From positions 124,001-188,000 of the forward strand of contig NZ_JAGGNV010000036.1 of the NCBI RefSeq assembly GCF_018614955.1: DNA of 64,000 nucleotides. Reading direction: 5' to 3'. Made by a program: the position numbers and the translations under genes. The notes under the pieces were generated by a model. The model searched no databases. It was not told where the DNA came from and worked only from the letters and a program-made list of their open reading frames with translations. Below are positions 35,761 to 44,823 of the stretch, piece after piece. Origin of the DNA: Variovorax paradoxus. Its GTDB lineage: Bacteria; Pseudomonadota; Gammaproteobacteria; Burkholderiales; Burkholderiaceae_C. Each line of letters starts with the position of its first letter. Position 1 is the stretch's first letter.

Positions 35761-36447
35761 TCAGTTGGACAACTTGCCCAACTGATGCTTCACCGCATAG
35801 ACATACAGCTCCAGCCGATTGCTCACCCCCAGCTTCTGGTAGATCGAAGTCAGGTGGTTGCGCAGGGTGTGCTCGGTGATGAAGAGCCGTTCGGCCAGCG
35901 CCTTGTTCGATGCGCCGTTTCCGTCGACCACGGTGTGGATGATCTTGCGTTCCTTGCAGGTCAGTGCCGCCTGTTTCTCCGCCTCGGGGTCGACCTTGTG
36001 CGTGCGCTTCGCGTCGACGAACTCCGCGAAGACGCGGCCCATCGTTTCGTTGTCCACGCACAGTTCGCCCTTGTGCATTCTTTCGATCGCCTGGAGCACC
36101 TGCTCTGCGGCCGCGTCCTTGCGCAGTACGCCTCGGGCACCGCCGAAGACCGCCAGATCGAGGTTTTTCTGCTGGCGCTCGCCGGTCAGGATCAATACGC
36201 GGGAGACCGAGTTGGACAGCAGGCCGGGGAGAATGTCCAGCGCGCATTTGCCGCCCAGATCGAGATCCAGCAGGATGACGTCGGGAATCACTTGGTCGAC
36301 CTGCTCGAGCGCTTCTTCGCAGTTTCTCGCCGTCCCGACCACCTGCATTCGCGGTTTCTCGCCGTCGATCAATCTGGACAATCCCCACAGCATCGTCTGG
36401 TGATCGTCGACAAGCATCACGCCGATGGGTTTTTCAACTGGCTGCAT
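35761..36447 (-). CDS. NarL/LuxR family response regulator
   Basis: The 228-residue regulator has a receiver domain (1-125), acidic pocket Asp14-Asp15 and phospho-acceptor Asp61 (VILLDLDLGG). The LuxR-type helix-turn-helix follows (about 162-220; NKALAERLFITEHTLRNHLTSIYQKLGVSNRLEL). TAGGAGGT lies just before the ATG. It is 10 bp after the kinase gene and at the end of the pilus locus, so it likely controls pilus genes. Confidence 0.87.
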   Translation of the reverse strand: MQPVEKPIGVMLVDDHQTMLWGLSRLIDGEKPRMQVVGTARNCEEALEQVDQVIPDVILLDLDLGGKCALDILPGLLSNSVSRVLILTGERQQKNLDLAVFGGARGVLRKDAAAEQVLQAIERMHKGELCVDNETMGRVFAEFVDAKRTHKVDPEAEKQAALTCKERKIIHTVVDGNGASNKALAERLFITEHTLRNHLTSIYQKLGVSNRLELYVYAVKHQLGKLSN

Positions 36448-36457
36448 GTTCCACCTC

Positions 36458-38143
36458 CTAGATGGGTATCTCGACGTGCACGGAGGTGCCGCCGCTCGTT
36501 CCCCGCACCACTTGCGCGTTGCCGCCGAGCGCGGTCGCGCGTTCCGTGATCGACCTCGGCTGGAATGCGACCGACTGCGATCCATCGCATTCGTTCTCGA
36601 TCTGGATCCTGAGCAAGCCGTCCGCGCATTCCAGCCTGACGGCGCCGTGGTGCGCGAAGGTGTGCTTGCAGATGTTGCTCAAGCCCTCGCGCACGATCTG
36701 CAATATCTCCGCGGTCAGGCGGTCGCTCACGTTGAGCTCGCCTTGCACGGAGACGGCGATATCGATCCCGTAGAAATCCCTGGCCTGCGCTGCCTGCTGG
36801 CGCAGGACCATGAGGAAGACCTGTTCCGTCTTGCCCAGACCGTTCTTGACCGTGCCGGCATAGCGGCGCAAGTCGCCGATGACCTTGGCGGCCATGTCCG
36901 CCAGCATGTCGAGATCCTCGATCAGCGGGTTGTCGGCGGCTGCCTTGTTGCGCAGGGCGCTGAGGCCCATCTTCAATCCGATATAGGGCTGGATGGCCGT
37001 GTCGTGAAGATCGAGCGCGATCTTCTGGCGTTCCTGCGAAGCGGCGTCTGAGGCCATCCGGTCCAGCAGCTCGATGTTCTCGATCACGGGGAAGGCCTGG
37101 GCAGCGATATGGCTCAGGAAGAGCGCATCGGCCTTTCTGAACCCGGCCTGGCGGGAGAACAGGTAGATGCGGCCTTCGCTCTTTCGGAGCGACACCGGCG
37201 CGCTGATGAACGCACCGGCGTCCAGCAGCTCGGCCAAGCTGCTGCAGGCCGCTTCCTCGTGCCTGTTCCATCTTCCCTTGGCGCTGTCGTACGCCGCGGC
37301 ACCGGTGAACGAGAACAGGGCCGGCCAGAGCGGGCGGTTGTAGGCCACGATGCGATCCTGCGGGAGCGCCACGAGAGGCGCCGCCGCTTCCGCGCCGATC
37401 CGTTCGGCATTGATCGAACGCTTCGCGTCGCCCTCCCTGACGGTGCGCAGGAAGTAGGCGCCCGACTCCTTGTCCCGAACGATTAGCAGGCAGCAGCTTC
37501 CCTGGAAGAACAGCTGCGTCTTCTCCAGGATGCTGGTGACGGTGTGATCGACGCCGAAGCGCGGGTTCGATAGGCGGCTGACGTCGCGCAGCAGCGCGAG
37601 CCGCCGTTTCAGCTCGACCTTCGAGCCGCCCCAATGGATGCTCATGTAGCCGAATGCAAGCAGGAAGGTGGCGCGCAGCAACAGGCGGGGGAGGTCCTGC
37701 TCGGTCGTCGATCCCAGCCCGCAGGCGGCGAACAAGGCCACCGAAGCGAGGGTGACGCGCGCGCCCTCGTCGAAGCCCCATCGGAAGGAGGAGGTGAGGA
37801 TGGCGAAGAAGAAGAACAGGAAGAAAAAGCTGTGGATTCCGTCCGTGAAAAGAACGATCAACCCATACCAGAAGACATCCAGCCAATGAACCAGCTTGCT
37901 CTGCGAAAACGGGGCATCGAGCTGCGTATAGAGATAAATGGCCAAACTGTGGAGGATGTAGCCGAAGAACAGCAGCCAGGTGAAGCCGCCGATGCCCCGC
38001 AAGCCCGCAGGATCGACAAAAATCGCGAGCAGGGCAGAGACGGACAGCACGAGCCGCATCCTGGCCACCATCCGCGCATCGGCGGCGTCGGCAGCAAGGC
38101 TCGTATCCAACTCGTTTTTCCTGTCCAGCCTGTGCACCAGCAT
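36458..38143 (-). CDS. Membrane sensor histidine kinase (NarX-like output domain)
   Basis: The 561-residue protein has about five to six N-terminal membrane helices (30-185), a GAF-like middle (about 200-360) and a HisKA_3 segment with His380 in ALDLHDTAIQPY. The ATPase domain keeps the N-box EGLSNICKH, but the G1 box reads NECDGSQ and the usual GLGL G2 motif is missing (SITERATALGG). It may therefore bind ATP weakly. It forms an operon with the response regulator. A 19-bp dyad lies 73 bp upstream. Confidence 0.82.
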   Translation of the reverse strand: MLVHRLDRKNELDTSLAADAADARMVARMRLVLSVSALLAIFVDPAGLRGIGGFTWLLFFGYILHSLAIYLYTQLDAPFSQSKLVHWLDVFWYGLIVLFTDGIHSFFFLFFFFAILTSSFRWGFDEGARVTLASVALFAACGLGSTTEQDLPRLLLRATFLLAFGYMSIHWGGSKVELKRRLALLRDVSRLSNPRFGVDHTVTSILEKTQLFFQGSCCLLIVRDKESGAYFLRTVREGDAKRSINAERIGAEAAAPLVALPQDRIVAYNRPLWPALFSFTGAAAYDSAKGRWNRHEEAACSSLAELLDAGAFISAPVSLRKSEGRIYLFSRQAGFRKADALFLSHIAAQAFPVIENIELLDRMASDAASQERQKIALDLHDTAIQPYIGLKMGLSALRNKAAADNPLIEDLDMLADMAAKVIGDLRRYAGTVKNGLGKTEQVFLMVLRQQAAQARDFYGIDIAVSVQGELNVSDRLTAEILQIVREGLSNICKHTFAHHGAVRLECADGLLRIQIENECDGSQSVAFQPRSITERATALGGNAQVVRGTSGGTSVHVEIPI

Positions 38144-38215
38144 CGGGCGTTTCCTCCTCCCACGGACGGTGATTGGTGGGGGTCAGCAGTCAATTTCCGC
38201 GCAAGAGAGAGCGCG

Positions 38216-38234
38216 TATGTGAAGATGTCACATA
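38216..38234. promoter_or_regulatory. Inverted repeat upstream of the kinase-regulator operon
   Basis: TATGTGA-N5-TCACATA is a perfect dyad 73 bp before the kinase ATG. TGTGA/TCACA half-sites recall CRP-family sites, but the usual spacer is six bases, so another dimeric regulator is also possible. Confidence 0.5.
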
Positions 38235-38297
38235 TTACTACTTAGGTAAACAGAAGAATACGTGGGAAACGATTTGTCAGTCTTTCTGCGTAGGAAG

Positions 38298-40028
38298 TCA
38301 CGCGCCGGCGTGACCTCGGCGGCGCCCCGCCAGCAACGCGACCACCTCGCCAAAGACCGCATGGCCCCTCGACGCCGCAAAGTCGAGCACGTGGCTGGGG
38401 CTGTAGTAGGGGCTCAGGTCCAGCCCGACGCCGATGCCGGCGATCCCGATGCGGCTGGCCTGCTCGTGCCGCGCCACCACGTCCGTCAGGTGGTGGTCGA
38501 GATAGTGGGCATCGTTCGCGAGGTTCGTGGCGCTGTCCATCGGCGAGCCGTCGGAGATCACCAGCAGCCGCTTGCGCTCCTCGGCGCGCGCGGCCAGGCG
38601 GGCGCAGGCCCAGTCCACCGCCTCGCCGTCGAAGCCTTCGCGGAACAGGTCGCCCTTCAGCAGCGCCGCGATGGCGGGACGCGCGCGGCGCCAGGGCGTG
38701 TCGGCGTTCTTGAAGACCAGGTGGCAGCGTTCGTTGAGGCGGCCGGGGTGCGCGGGCTTGCCGGCGCGCAGCCAGTCGCGTTGCGCGCGGCCGCCGTTCC
38801 AGGCGCCGGTCGTGAAGCCGAGAATCTCGCTCGCGACGCCGGCCTGCTCGAGCGCGCGCACCAGCACGTCCACCAGCATCGCGACCGACTCGGCATGCTC
38901 CTTCATCGACCCTGAGCAATCGATGAGGAAGCTCACGACGCAGTCGGCCACCGGCTCCAGCCGCTCGGTGCGGAACAGGCGCCGCTCGGCCGGCGAGGCG
39001 ACCAGCTGTGCGAGCCGGCGGCCGTCGACATGGCCTTCTTCCTGGCCGCCGTCCCAGCCGTCGCGCGCGGGCTCGGCCAGGAGCGCGCGCAGTTCGCGCG
39101 CCAGGCGTGCGATGTTGACGCCCTGCGCCGCGATGCGGCGGTCGAGCTTCTCGCGCAAGTCGGCCAGCAGCTCCTTGCGCACCAGAGATGCGGCCTCGTG
39201 CTCGCGGTCGTAGGCGGTGCTGAAGACGCGGTAGGCGCCATCGGCGTCGTCGAGCAGCGCGCTGCGGCCCGACAGTGCGGTGGCGAAGCGTTCGACGATC
39301 TCCTGGTCCATGTCGGCGACCAGGCTGAAGACGCTGCGCTTGTCGTCGATCTCGGCATTGCGCGGGTCCGCGTCGGCCTCGTCGGCCGAATGCAGCATCG
39401 CGGCCACGGTGCACGCGATAGCGCGCGCGTGCACGGCATACGCGGCCTGGTCGGCGCGGTCGCGGCGCAGGCCGGCGAGCGCATGGCCGATCAGCGGCGA
39501 GAGCGCGAAGCGCGTGGCTTCCAGCATGTCCTCGGTCTCTTCCACCACCTGTTGGCCGGCGACGCGGGCGCGGCAGATCTGGGCCACCGCATAGAGCAGC
39601 AGGCCGCGCGCGGTGTCGGTCAGGCCGGAATGATGGAAGGACAGCGACCACTGCGCGTGGCGATGCCGCAGGTTGCGCCGCATGCCGGGCATGGCCTCGG
39701 GCGCCAGCGATTCGACTCGGAACTGCTCCAGCATTTCGAACACCATGCGCTCGACCGGCTCCTCGGGGCGCAGGCGCTCGTGGAGCGCCGCGTCGGAGGC
39801 GGTGAGCCGCAGCGCGAGCCCGTCGGCCGTGCCGCGAAAGGAGGCGAAGTCGTCGCTGTCGGGTGAAGGGTGCAGGTGCGGTGCGAACCAGGGCAGGGGC
39901 TGGCGGCCGCGGTGCAGGCGCCGGCCGCGGAAGTGCAGGTCGGCCTCGCCGCTGTAGGCGCGCACCATCGCCGCACACAACTCAGCGACTTGCTGTTCGT
40001 GTCTGGCGCGGCGCTGCGCGTCGGTCAT
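38298..40028 (-). CDS. cobT: Cobaltochelatase CobT-type subunit
   Basis: The 576-residue protein has an N-terminal CobT helical domain (about 1-230), an acidic/charged middle and a C-terminal von Willebrand A domain. The MIDAS motif is DCSGSMKEH, and the later parts LLVISDGSPMD and GIAGIGVGLDLSPYY match CobT. With CobS and CobN it would insert cobalt in aerobic B12 synthesis. Its start overlaps the CobS stop by ATGA. CobN was not found in this window. Confidence 0.85.
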   Translation of the reverse strand: MTDAQRRARHEQQVAELCAAMVRAYSGEADLHFRGRRLHRGRQPLPWFAPHLHPSPDSDDFASFRGTADGLALRLTASDAALHERLRPEEPVERMVFEMLEQFRVESLAPEAMPGMRRNLRHRHAQWSLSFHHSGLTDTARGLLLYAVAQICRARVAGQQVVEETEDMLEATRFALSPLIGHALAGLRRDRADQAAYAVHARAIACTVAAMLHSADEADADPRNAEIDDKRSVFSLVADMDQEIVERFATALSGRSALLDDADGAYRVFSTAYDREHEAASLVRKELLADLREKLDRRIAAQGVNIARLARELRALLAEPARDGWDGGQEEGHVDGRRLAQLVASPAERRLFRTERLEPVADCVVSFLIDCSGSMKEHAESVAMLVDVLVRALEQAGVASEILGFTTGAWNGGRAQRDWLRAGKPAHPGRLNERCHLVFKNADTPWRRARPAIAALLKGDLFREGFDGEAVDWACARLAARAEERKRLLVISDGSPMDSATNLANDAHYLDHHLTDVVARHEQASRIGIAGIGVGLDLSPYYSPSHVLDFAASRGHAVFGEVVALLAGRRRGHAGA

Positions 40029-41005
40029 CCCCGCTGGTCCGACAGCTGATGCGACTCCTTCAGCTCCAGGTCGAAGCAGCGCTGGAAGTATTCGGCGACC
40101 ACCGGCCGCTCGGCCTCGTCGCACTTGTTGACGAAGGACAGGCGGAAGGCGAGCGCAGGGTCGCGGAAGATCTCCAGGTTCTCGGCCCAGGTGATGACGG
40201 TGCGCGGCGACATCAGCGTCGACAGGTCGCCGGCCGCGAAGCCCTTGCGCGTGAGATTGGCCACCGCGACCATCGAGCGCACCACCGTGCGGCCCGCCTC
40301 GTTCGCGAGCGAAGGCACGCGCGCCTGCACGATCGCGATCTCTTCCTCGGCCGGCAGGTAGTCGAGCGAAGCGACGATGTTCCAGCGGTCGATCTGCGCA
40401 TGGTTGAGCCGCTGCGCGCCGTGATAGAGGCCGTTGAGGTTGCCCAGGCCCACCGTGTTGGCGGTCGCGAACAGGCGGAAGTACCGATGCGGGCGCAGCA
40501 CCCGGTTCTGGTCCATCAGCGTGAACTTGCCGCCCTGTTCGAGGATGCGCTGGATCACGAACATCACGTCCGGCCTGCCTGCGTCGTACTCGTCGAACAC
40601 GAGCGCCACCGGCCGCTGCAGCGACCAGGGCACGATGCCTTCCTGGAACTCCGTGACCTGCTGGCCTTCACGCAAGACCACCGCGTCTTTTCCGACCAGG
40701 TCGAGCCGGCTGATATGGCCGTCGAGGTTGAGCCGCACGCAGGGCCAGTTCAGGCGCGCCGCCACCTGCTCGATATGGGTCGACTTGCCAGTGCCGTGCA
40801 GCCCCTGCACCATGACGCGGCGGTCGCGCGTGAAGCCGGCCAGGATGGCGAGCGTCACGTCGGGGTTGAAGCGGTAGACCGCATCGATCTCGGGCACGTG
40901 GTCGTCGCGCTCGCTGAAGGCGGGCGCCATCAGGTCCGTGTCGATGCCGAAGACATCGCGCACGCTCAGCATGCGGTCGGGGTGAAGTGCGGCGGTGTCG
41001 GTCAT
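40025..41005 (-). CDS. cobS: Cobaltochelatase CobS-type AAA+ ATPase
   Basis: The 326-residue protein matches CobS over most of its length: SVRDVFGIDTDLMAPAFSERD at the start, Walker A GLHGTGKST, HIEQVAARLNWPCVRLNLD, Walker B VALVFDEYDAGRPDVMF, and the sensor segment RLFATANTVGLGNLNGLYHG. It would hydrolyse ATP for cobalt insertion into hydrogenobyrinate diamide. A MoxR/VWA partner role for another metalloenzyme is a weaker alternative. It is co-transcribed with cobT, downstream of the IclR gene after 11 bp. Confidence 0.87.
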   Translation of the reverse strand: MTDTAALHPDRMLSVRDVFGIDTDLMAPAFSERDDHVPEIDAVYRFNPDVTLAILAGFTRDRRVMVQGLHGTGKSTHIEQVAARLNWPCVRLNLDGHISRLDLVGKDAVVLREGQQVTEFQEGIVPWSLQRPVALVFDEYDAGRPDVMFVIQRILEQGGKFTLMDQNRVLRPHRYFRLFATANTVGLGNLNGLYHGAQRLNHAQIDRWNIVASLDYLPAEEEIAIVQARVPSLANEAGRTVVRSMVAVANLTRKGFAAGDLSTLMSPRTVITWAENLEIFRDPALAFRLSFVNKCDEAERPVVAEYFQRCFDLELKESHQLSDQRG

Positions 41006-41016
41006 GCTGTTCTTCG

Positions 41017-41838
41017 TCAGGCCTGTGCGCGGCGCTCGGTGTCTTCGTCGGCATCGATTCGCGCGAGCGCCTGCGCGGCACGCTGCAGCGCAGGCAGCAA
41101 CTGCTTCGCCTTCTCGACATCGAGCCGCATGACCGGCGCCTGCACCGCGACGCACAGGTTCGAAGGGCCGTTCTCGCTGGGCACCAGCGCCGCGATGCAC
41201 AAGAGGCCGGGCAGGAATTCCTCGTCGTCGAGCGCGAAGCCGTCCTTGCGCACGCGCTGCACCTCGCGCTCGATCTGCTCGAGCTCGGTCAGCGTCTTCG
41301 GCGTGTAGGCCTCGAGCGGCACGTTGGCCAGCAGGCGCCGGCGCTGCGCCGGCGTCATCTGCGCCAGGAAGATCTTGCCGCTGGCCGAGCAGTGCACCGG
41401 CACCCGCGAGCCCGGGTGCAGGTAGAAGCGCAGCGGCGCCGCGGTCTCGACGCGGTCCAGGTACACGACCTCGCTGCCCGTGAGCGCAGTGAGGTTGCAG
41501 CTCTCGCCGATCTCCTCGACCAGGTGGCGCAGCACCGCGTGGCGCGCGCCATGATGGCTGTCGTTGAGCAGCAGGTTCTCGGCCAGGCGCCGCAGCCGCG
41601 TGCCGATCCCGTAGAGCCGGCTGTCGCCCTCGCGCCGCAGCAGGCCCGCGCTTTCCAGCTGCTGCAGCATGCGGTGCAGGGTCGGCTTGGGCAGCCCGGT
41701 CTGCTCCACCAGGTCCTGCAGCGCATGGCGTTGGTCCTTGGCGGCGATGACCTCGAGCAGGGCGAACAGCCGCATGGTGGGCGTGTCGCCGTTGAGCTCC
41801 ACAGCGTCGGGCTTCGGATCGGTGTTGACGACTTTCAT
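41017..41838 (-). CDS. IclR family regulator, probable xsc regulator
   Basis: The 273-residue regulator has the winged helix (about 22-85; LQDLVEQTGLPKPTLHRMLQQLES) and the effector domain with TALTGSEVVYLDRVET and HCSASGKIFLA. It is divergent from xsc and 11 bp upstream of cobS on its own strand. The 19-bp dyad at 41873-41891 in the shared control region is its likely operator. Confidence 0.87.
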   Translation of the reverse strand: MKVVNTDPKPDAVELNGDTPTMRLFALLEVIAAKDQRHALQDLVEQTGLPKPTLHRMLQQLESAGLLRREGDSRLYGIGTRLRRLAENLLLNDSHHGARHAVLRHLVEEIGESCNLTALTGSEVVYLDRVETAAPLRFYLHPGSRVPVHCSASGKIFLAQMTPAQRRRLLANVPLEAYTPKTLTELEQIEREVQRVRKDGFALDDEEFLPGLLCIAALVPSENGPSNLCVAVQAPVMRLDVEKAKQLLPALQRAAQALARIDADEDTERRAQA

Positions 41839-41872
41839 GGCCGCCGATCATAGTCTTTTTACAAAAAATAGG

Positions 41873-41891
41873 ACAAATCGTCCCGATTTGT
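41873..41891. promoter_or_regulatory. Inverted repeat between the IclR gene and xsc
   Basis: ACAAATCG-TCC-CGATTTGT is a perfect 8-bp dyad. It lies 10 bp upstream of the -35 element of the xsc promoter, a place suited to an activator, and 34 bp before the IclR gene. Confidence 0.65.
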
Positions 41892-41901
41892 GGAATTTAG
41901 T

Positions 41902-41930
41902 TTGACGCAAGCCAGGCGCAGTCCTATATT
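41902..41930 (+). promoter_or_regulatory. Promoter of xsc
   Basis: TTGACG (41902-41907), 17-bp spacer, TATATT (41925-41930). A strong sigma-70-like promoter, about 80 bp before the xsc ATG. Confidence 0.7.
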
Positions 41931-42010
41931 TCGCCGGTACGAATTCCGGAACCGCCTGTTCCAACTTTCGAGAACCGCGCCAGCATCCACGACCTTAGGA
42001 GACCTCTTCC

Positions 42011-43822
42011 ATGACCCAGCAACCCCCCGCCACGCCCGCCCGCGCCGCCGTCGCCGGTGTGCAGAAGATGACGCCCTCCGAGGCCTTCGTCGAGACCCTG
42101 GTCGCCAACGGTGTGACCGACATGTTCGGCATCATGGGCTCGGCCTTCATGGATGCGATGGACATCTTCGCGCCGGCCGGCATCCGCCTGATCCCGGTGG
42201 TGCACGAGCAGGGCGCGGGCCACATGGCCGACGGCTATGCGCGCGTCTCCGGCCGCCACGGCGTGGTGATCGGCCAGAACGGTCCCGGCATCAGCAACTG
42301 CGTGACTGCCATCGCGGCGGCCTACTGGGCCCACAGCCCGGTGGTGATCGTCACGCCCGAGACCGGCACCATGGGCATGGGCCTGGGCGGCTTCCAGGAA
42401 GCCAACCAGCTGCCGATGTTCCAGGAGTTCACCAGGTACCAGGGCCATGTGAACAACCCCAAGCGCATGGCCGAATACACGGCGCGCTGCTTCGACCGCG
42501 CGATCTCCGAGATGGGGCCGACGCAGCTCAATATCCCGCGCGACCACTTCTACGGCGAGATCCAGTGCGAGATCCCGAAGCCGATGCGCGTGGAGCGCGG
42601 CGCGGGCGGCGAGAACAGCCTCGCCGCCGCGGTCGAGCTGCTGGCCACGGCCAAGTTCCCGGTCATCCTCTCGGGCGGCGGCGTGGTGATGGGCGACGCG
42701 GTCGAGGAATGCAAGGCGCTGGCCGAGCGCCTGGGCGCACCGGTGGCCAACGGCTACCTGCGCAACGATTCCTTCCCGGCCAGCCATCCGCTGTGGGCCG
42801 GCCCGCTGGGCTACCAGGGCAGCAAGGCCGCGATGAAGCTGATCGCGCAAGCCGACGTGGTGCTCGCGCTCGGCTCGCGCATGGGGCCCTTCGGCACGCT
42901 GCCGCAGCACGGCATGGACTACTGGCCCAAGGACGCCAAGATCATCCAGGTCGAGGCCGATCACACCAACCTGGGCCTGGTGAAGAAGATCACCGTGGGC
43001 ATCCATGGCGACGCCAAGGCCGTGGCCAAGGCGCTGCTCGCGCGCCTGGCGCAGCGCACGCTCGCCAGCGACGCCACCAAGGCCGAGCGCGCCGCGAAGA
43101 TCAAGGAAGAGAAAGCCGCCTGGGAGAAGGAGCTCGACGGCTGGACGCACGAGCGCGACCCCTACAGCCTGGACATGATCCAGGAGGCCGAGCAGGAAGG
43201 CGGCAAGTGGCTGCACCCGCGCCAGGTGCTGCGCGAGCTCGAGAAGGCCATGCCGCCGCGCGCGATGGTGTCGACCGACATCGGCAACATCAATGCCGTG
43301 GCCAACAGCTACCTGCGCTTCGAGGAGCCGCGAAGCTTCTTCGCGCCGATGAGCTTCGGCAACTGCGGCTACTCGCTGCCCACGATGATCGGCGCCAAGC
43401 TGGCCGCGCCCGACCGCCCGGCCATCGCCTACGCGGGCGACGGCGCCTGGGGCATGAGCATGGTCGAGATCATGACCTGCGTGCGCCACGACATCCCGGT
43501 GACGGCGGTGGTGTTCCACAACCGCCAGTGGGGCGCGGAGAAGAAGAACCAGGTCGACTTCTACAACCGCCGCTTCGTCGCGGGCGAGCTCGACAACCAG
43601 AGCTTCGCCGGCATCGCCAAGGCGATGGGCGCCGAGGGCATCGTGGTCGACAGGCTCGAGGACGTGGGCCCCGCGCTCAAGAAGGCGGTCGACATGCAGA
43701 TGAACCAGGGCAAGACCACGGTGATCGAGGTCATGTGCACGCGCGAGCTCGGCGACCCGTTCCGCCGCGACGCGCTGGCCAAGCCGGTGCGCTTCCTGGA
43801 CAAGTACAAAGACTACGTCTGA
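42011..43822 (+). CDS. xsc: Sulfoacetaldehyde acetyltransferase
   Basis: The 603-residue thiamine-diphosphate enzyme matches Xsc. Glu66 in VVHEQGAGHMADGYAR activates the cofactor, the middle domain has VILSGGGVVMGDAVEECK, and the C-terminal ThDP motif is GDGAWGMSMVEIMTCVRHDIPVTAVVFHN. The QWGAEKKNQVDFYNRRFVAGEL segment is specific to Xsc among its relatives. It converts sulfoacetaldehyde and phosphate to acetyl phosphate and sulfite, the core of taurine, isethionate and sulfoacetate use. AGGAGA precedes the ATG. Pta follows 21 bp later. Confidence 0.95.
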   Translation: MTQQPPATPARAAVAGVQKMTPSEAFVETLVANGVTDMFGIMGSAFMDAMDIFAPAGIRLIPVVHEQGAGHMADGYARVSGRHGVVIGQNGPGISNCVTAIAAAYWAHSPVVIVTPETGTMGMGLGGFQEANQLPMFQEFTRYQGHVNNPKRMAEYTARCFDRAISEMGPTQLNIPRDHFYGEIQCEIPKPMRVERGAGGENSLAAAVELLATAKFPVILSGGGVVMGDAVEECKALAERLGAPVANGYLRNDSFPASHPLWAGPLGYQGSKAAMKLIAQADVVLALGSRMGPFGTLPQHGMDYWPKDAKIIQVEADHTNLGLVKKITVGIHGDAKAVAKALLARLAQRTLASDATKAERAAKIKEEKAAWEKELDGWTHERDPYSLDMIQEAEQEGGKWLHPRQVLRELEKAMPPRAMVSTDIGNINAVANSYLRFEEPRSFFAPMSFGNCGYSLPTMIGAKLAAPDRPAIAYAGDGAWGMSMVEIMTCVRHDIPVTAVVFHNRQWGAEKKNQVDFYNRRFVAGELDNQSFAGIAKAMGAEGIVVDRLEDVGPALKKAVDMQMNQGKTTVIEVMCTRELGDPFRRDALAKPVRFLDKYKDYV

Positions 43823-43843
43823 ACGGCGCGCTGAAACGTCAAC

Positions 43844-44809
43844 ATGACTTCAGCGCTTGCTCTCCCCGACACCGGCGTCGTGCCGACGCATCCCCGCCTC
43901 GACGCCCTGGTGGCGCGGGCGCGGGAGCGCGCGAAGGCCGCGCGGGTGCGCATCGGGCTGGTCCATCCCTGCGATACGGCGGCGATCGACGCGGCATCGC
44001 GCATCGCCGACGCCGGGCTCGCGCAGCCGGTCCTGATCGGTCCGCGCGAGGCGATCGCGCGCGCGGCCGGGGCGGCCGGCATCGATGCCGGCAACTTCGA
44101 GATCATCGATTGCAGCGACACGGCCGCCGAGAGCGCGGTGCGCGCCACCGCGCTGGCACGCTCCGGCGTCGTCGGCGCGCTCATGAAGGGATCGCTGCAC
44201 ACCGACGAGCTGATGTCGGCCGTGGTCGACAAGCACATCGGCCTGCGCGGCGAGACGCGCATCAGCCATGTCTTCCTGTTCGACCTGCCGCGCTATCCGA
44301 AGCTGCTCGGCCTGACCGACTGCGTGGTCAACATCGCGCCCTCGCTGGATGCCAAGCGCGACATCCTCGGCAACGCGATCGGCCTCCTGCGCAAGCTGGG
44401 CACGGCCAAGCCCAAGGTCGGCATCGTGGCCGCGGTGGAAACGGTGAACCCCGCCATCCCGGCCACCGTCGATGCGCAGGCGCTGGTGGCGCTGGCGCGC
44501 GCCGGCGCCTGGCCCGGCGCGCTGGTCGAAGGGCCCTTCGGCTTCGACAACGTGATCTCGGCCGAGGCCGCGCGCATCAAGAAGATGGCCTCCGGCGTCA
44601 GCGGCGACGCCGACCTGCTGCTGGTGCCCGACCTCAACGCCGGCAACATGCTCTACAAGAGCTTCACCTACATCGGCGGCGGCGAGTGCGCCGGGCTGGT
44701 GCTCGGCGCGCGCGTGCCGATCGTGCTGACCTCGCGCGCGGACTCGCTGCCTTCGCGCATCGCGTCGGCGGCGCTGGCCGTGCTGGCCGCTTCGGAAGAA
44801 GACGGCTGA
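43844..44809 (+). CDS. pta: Phosphate acetyltransferase
   Basis: The 321-residue short-type enzyme is one PTA/PTB domain: GLMKGSLHTDELMSAVV, HVFLFDLPRYPKLLGLTDCVVNIAP, VEGPFGFDNVIS and ADLLLVPDLNAGNMLYKSFTYIGGG. It turns acetyl phosphate made by Xsc into acetyl-CoA, and the xsc-pta pair is a standard arrangement. It converges on the Bug receptor gene with a 14-bp gap. Confidence 0.9.
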   Translation: MTSALALPDTGVVPTHPRLDALVARARERAKAARVRIGLVHPCDTAAIDAASRIADAGLAQPVLIGPREAIARAAGAAGIDAGNFEIIDCSDTAAESAVRATALARSGVVGALMKGSLHTDELMSAVVDKHIGLRGETRISHVFLFDLPRYPKLLGLTDCVVNIAPSLDAKRDILGNAIGLLRKLGTAKPKVGIVAAVETVNPAIPATVDAQALVALARAGAWPGALVEGPFGFDNVISAEAARIKKMASGVSGDADLLLVPDLNAGNMLYKSFTYIGGGECAGLVLGARVPIVLTSRADSLPSRIASAALAVLAASEEDG

Positions 44810-44823
44810 ATGGAAACGGGGGC

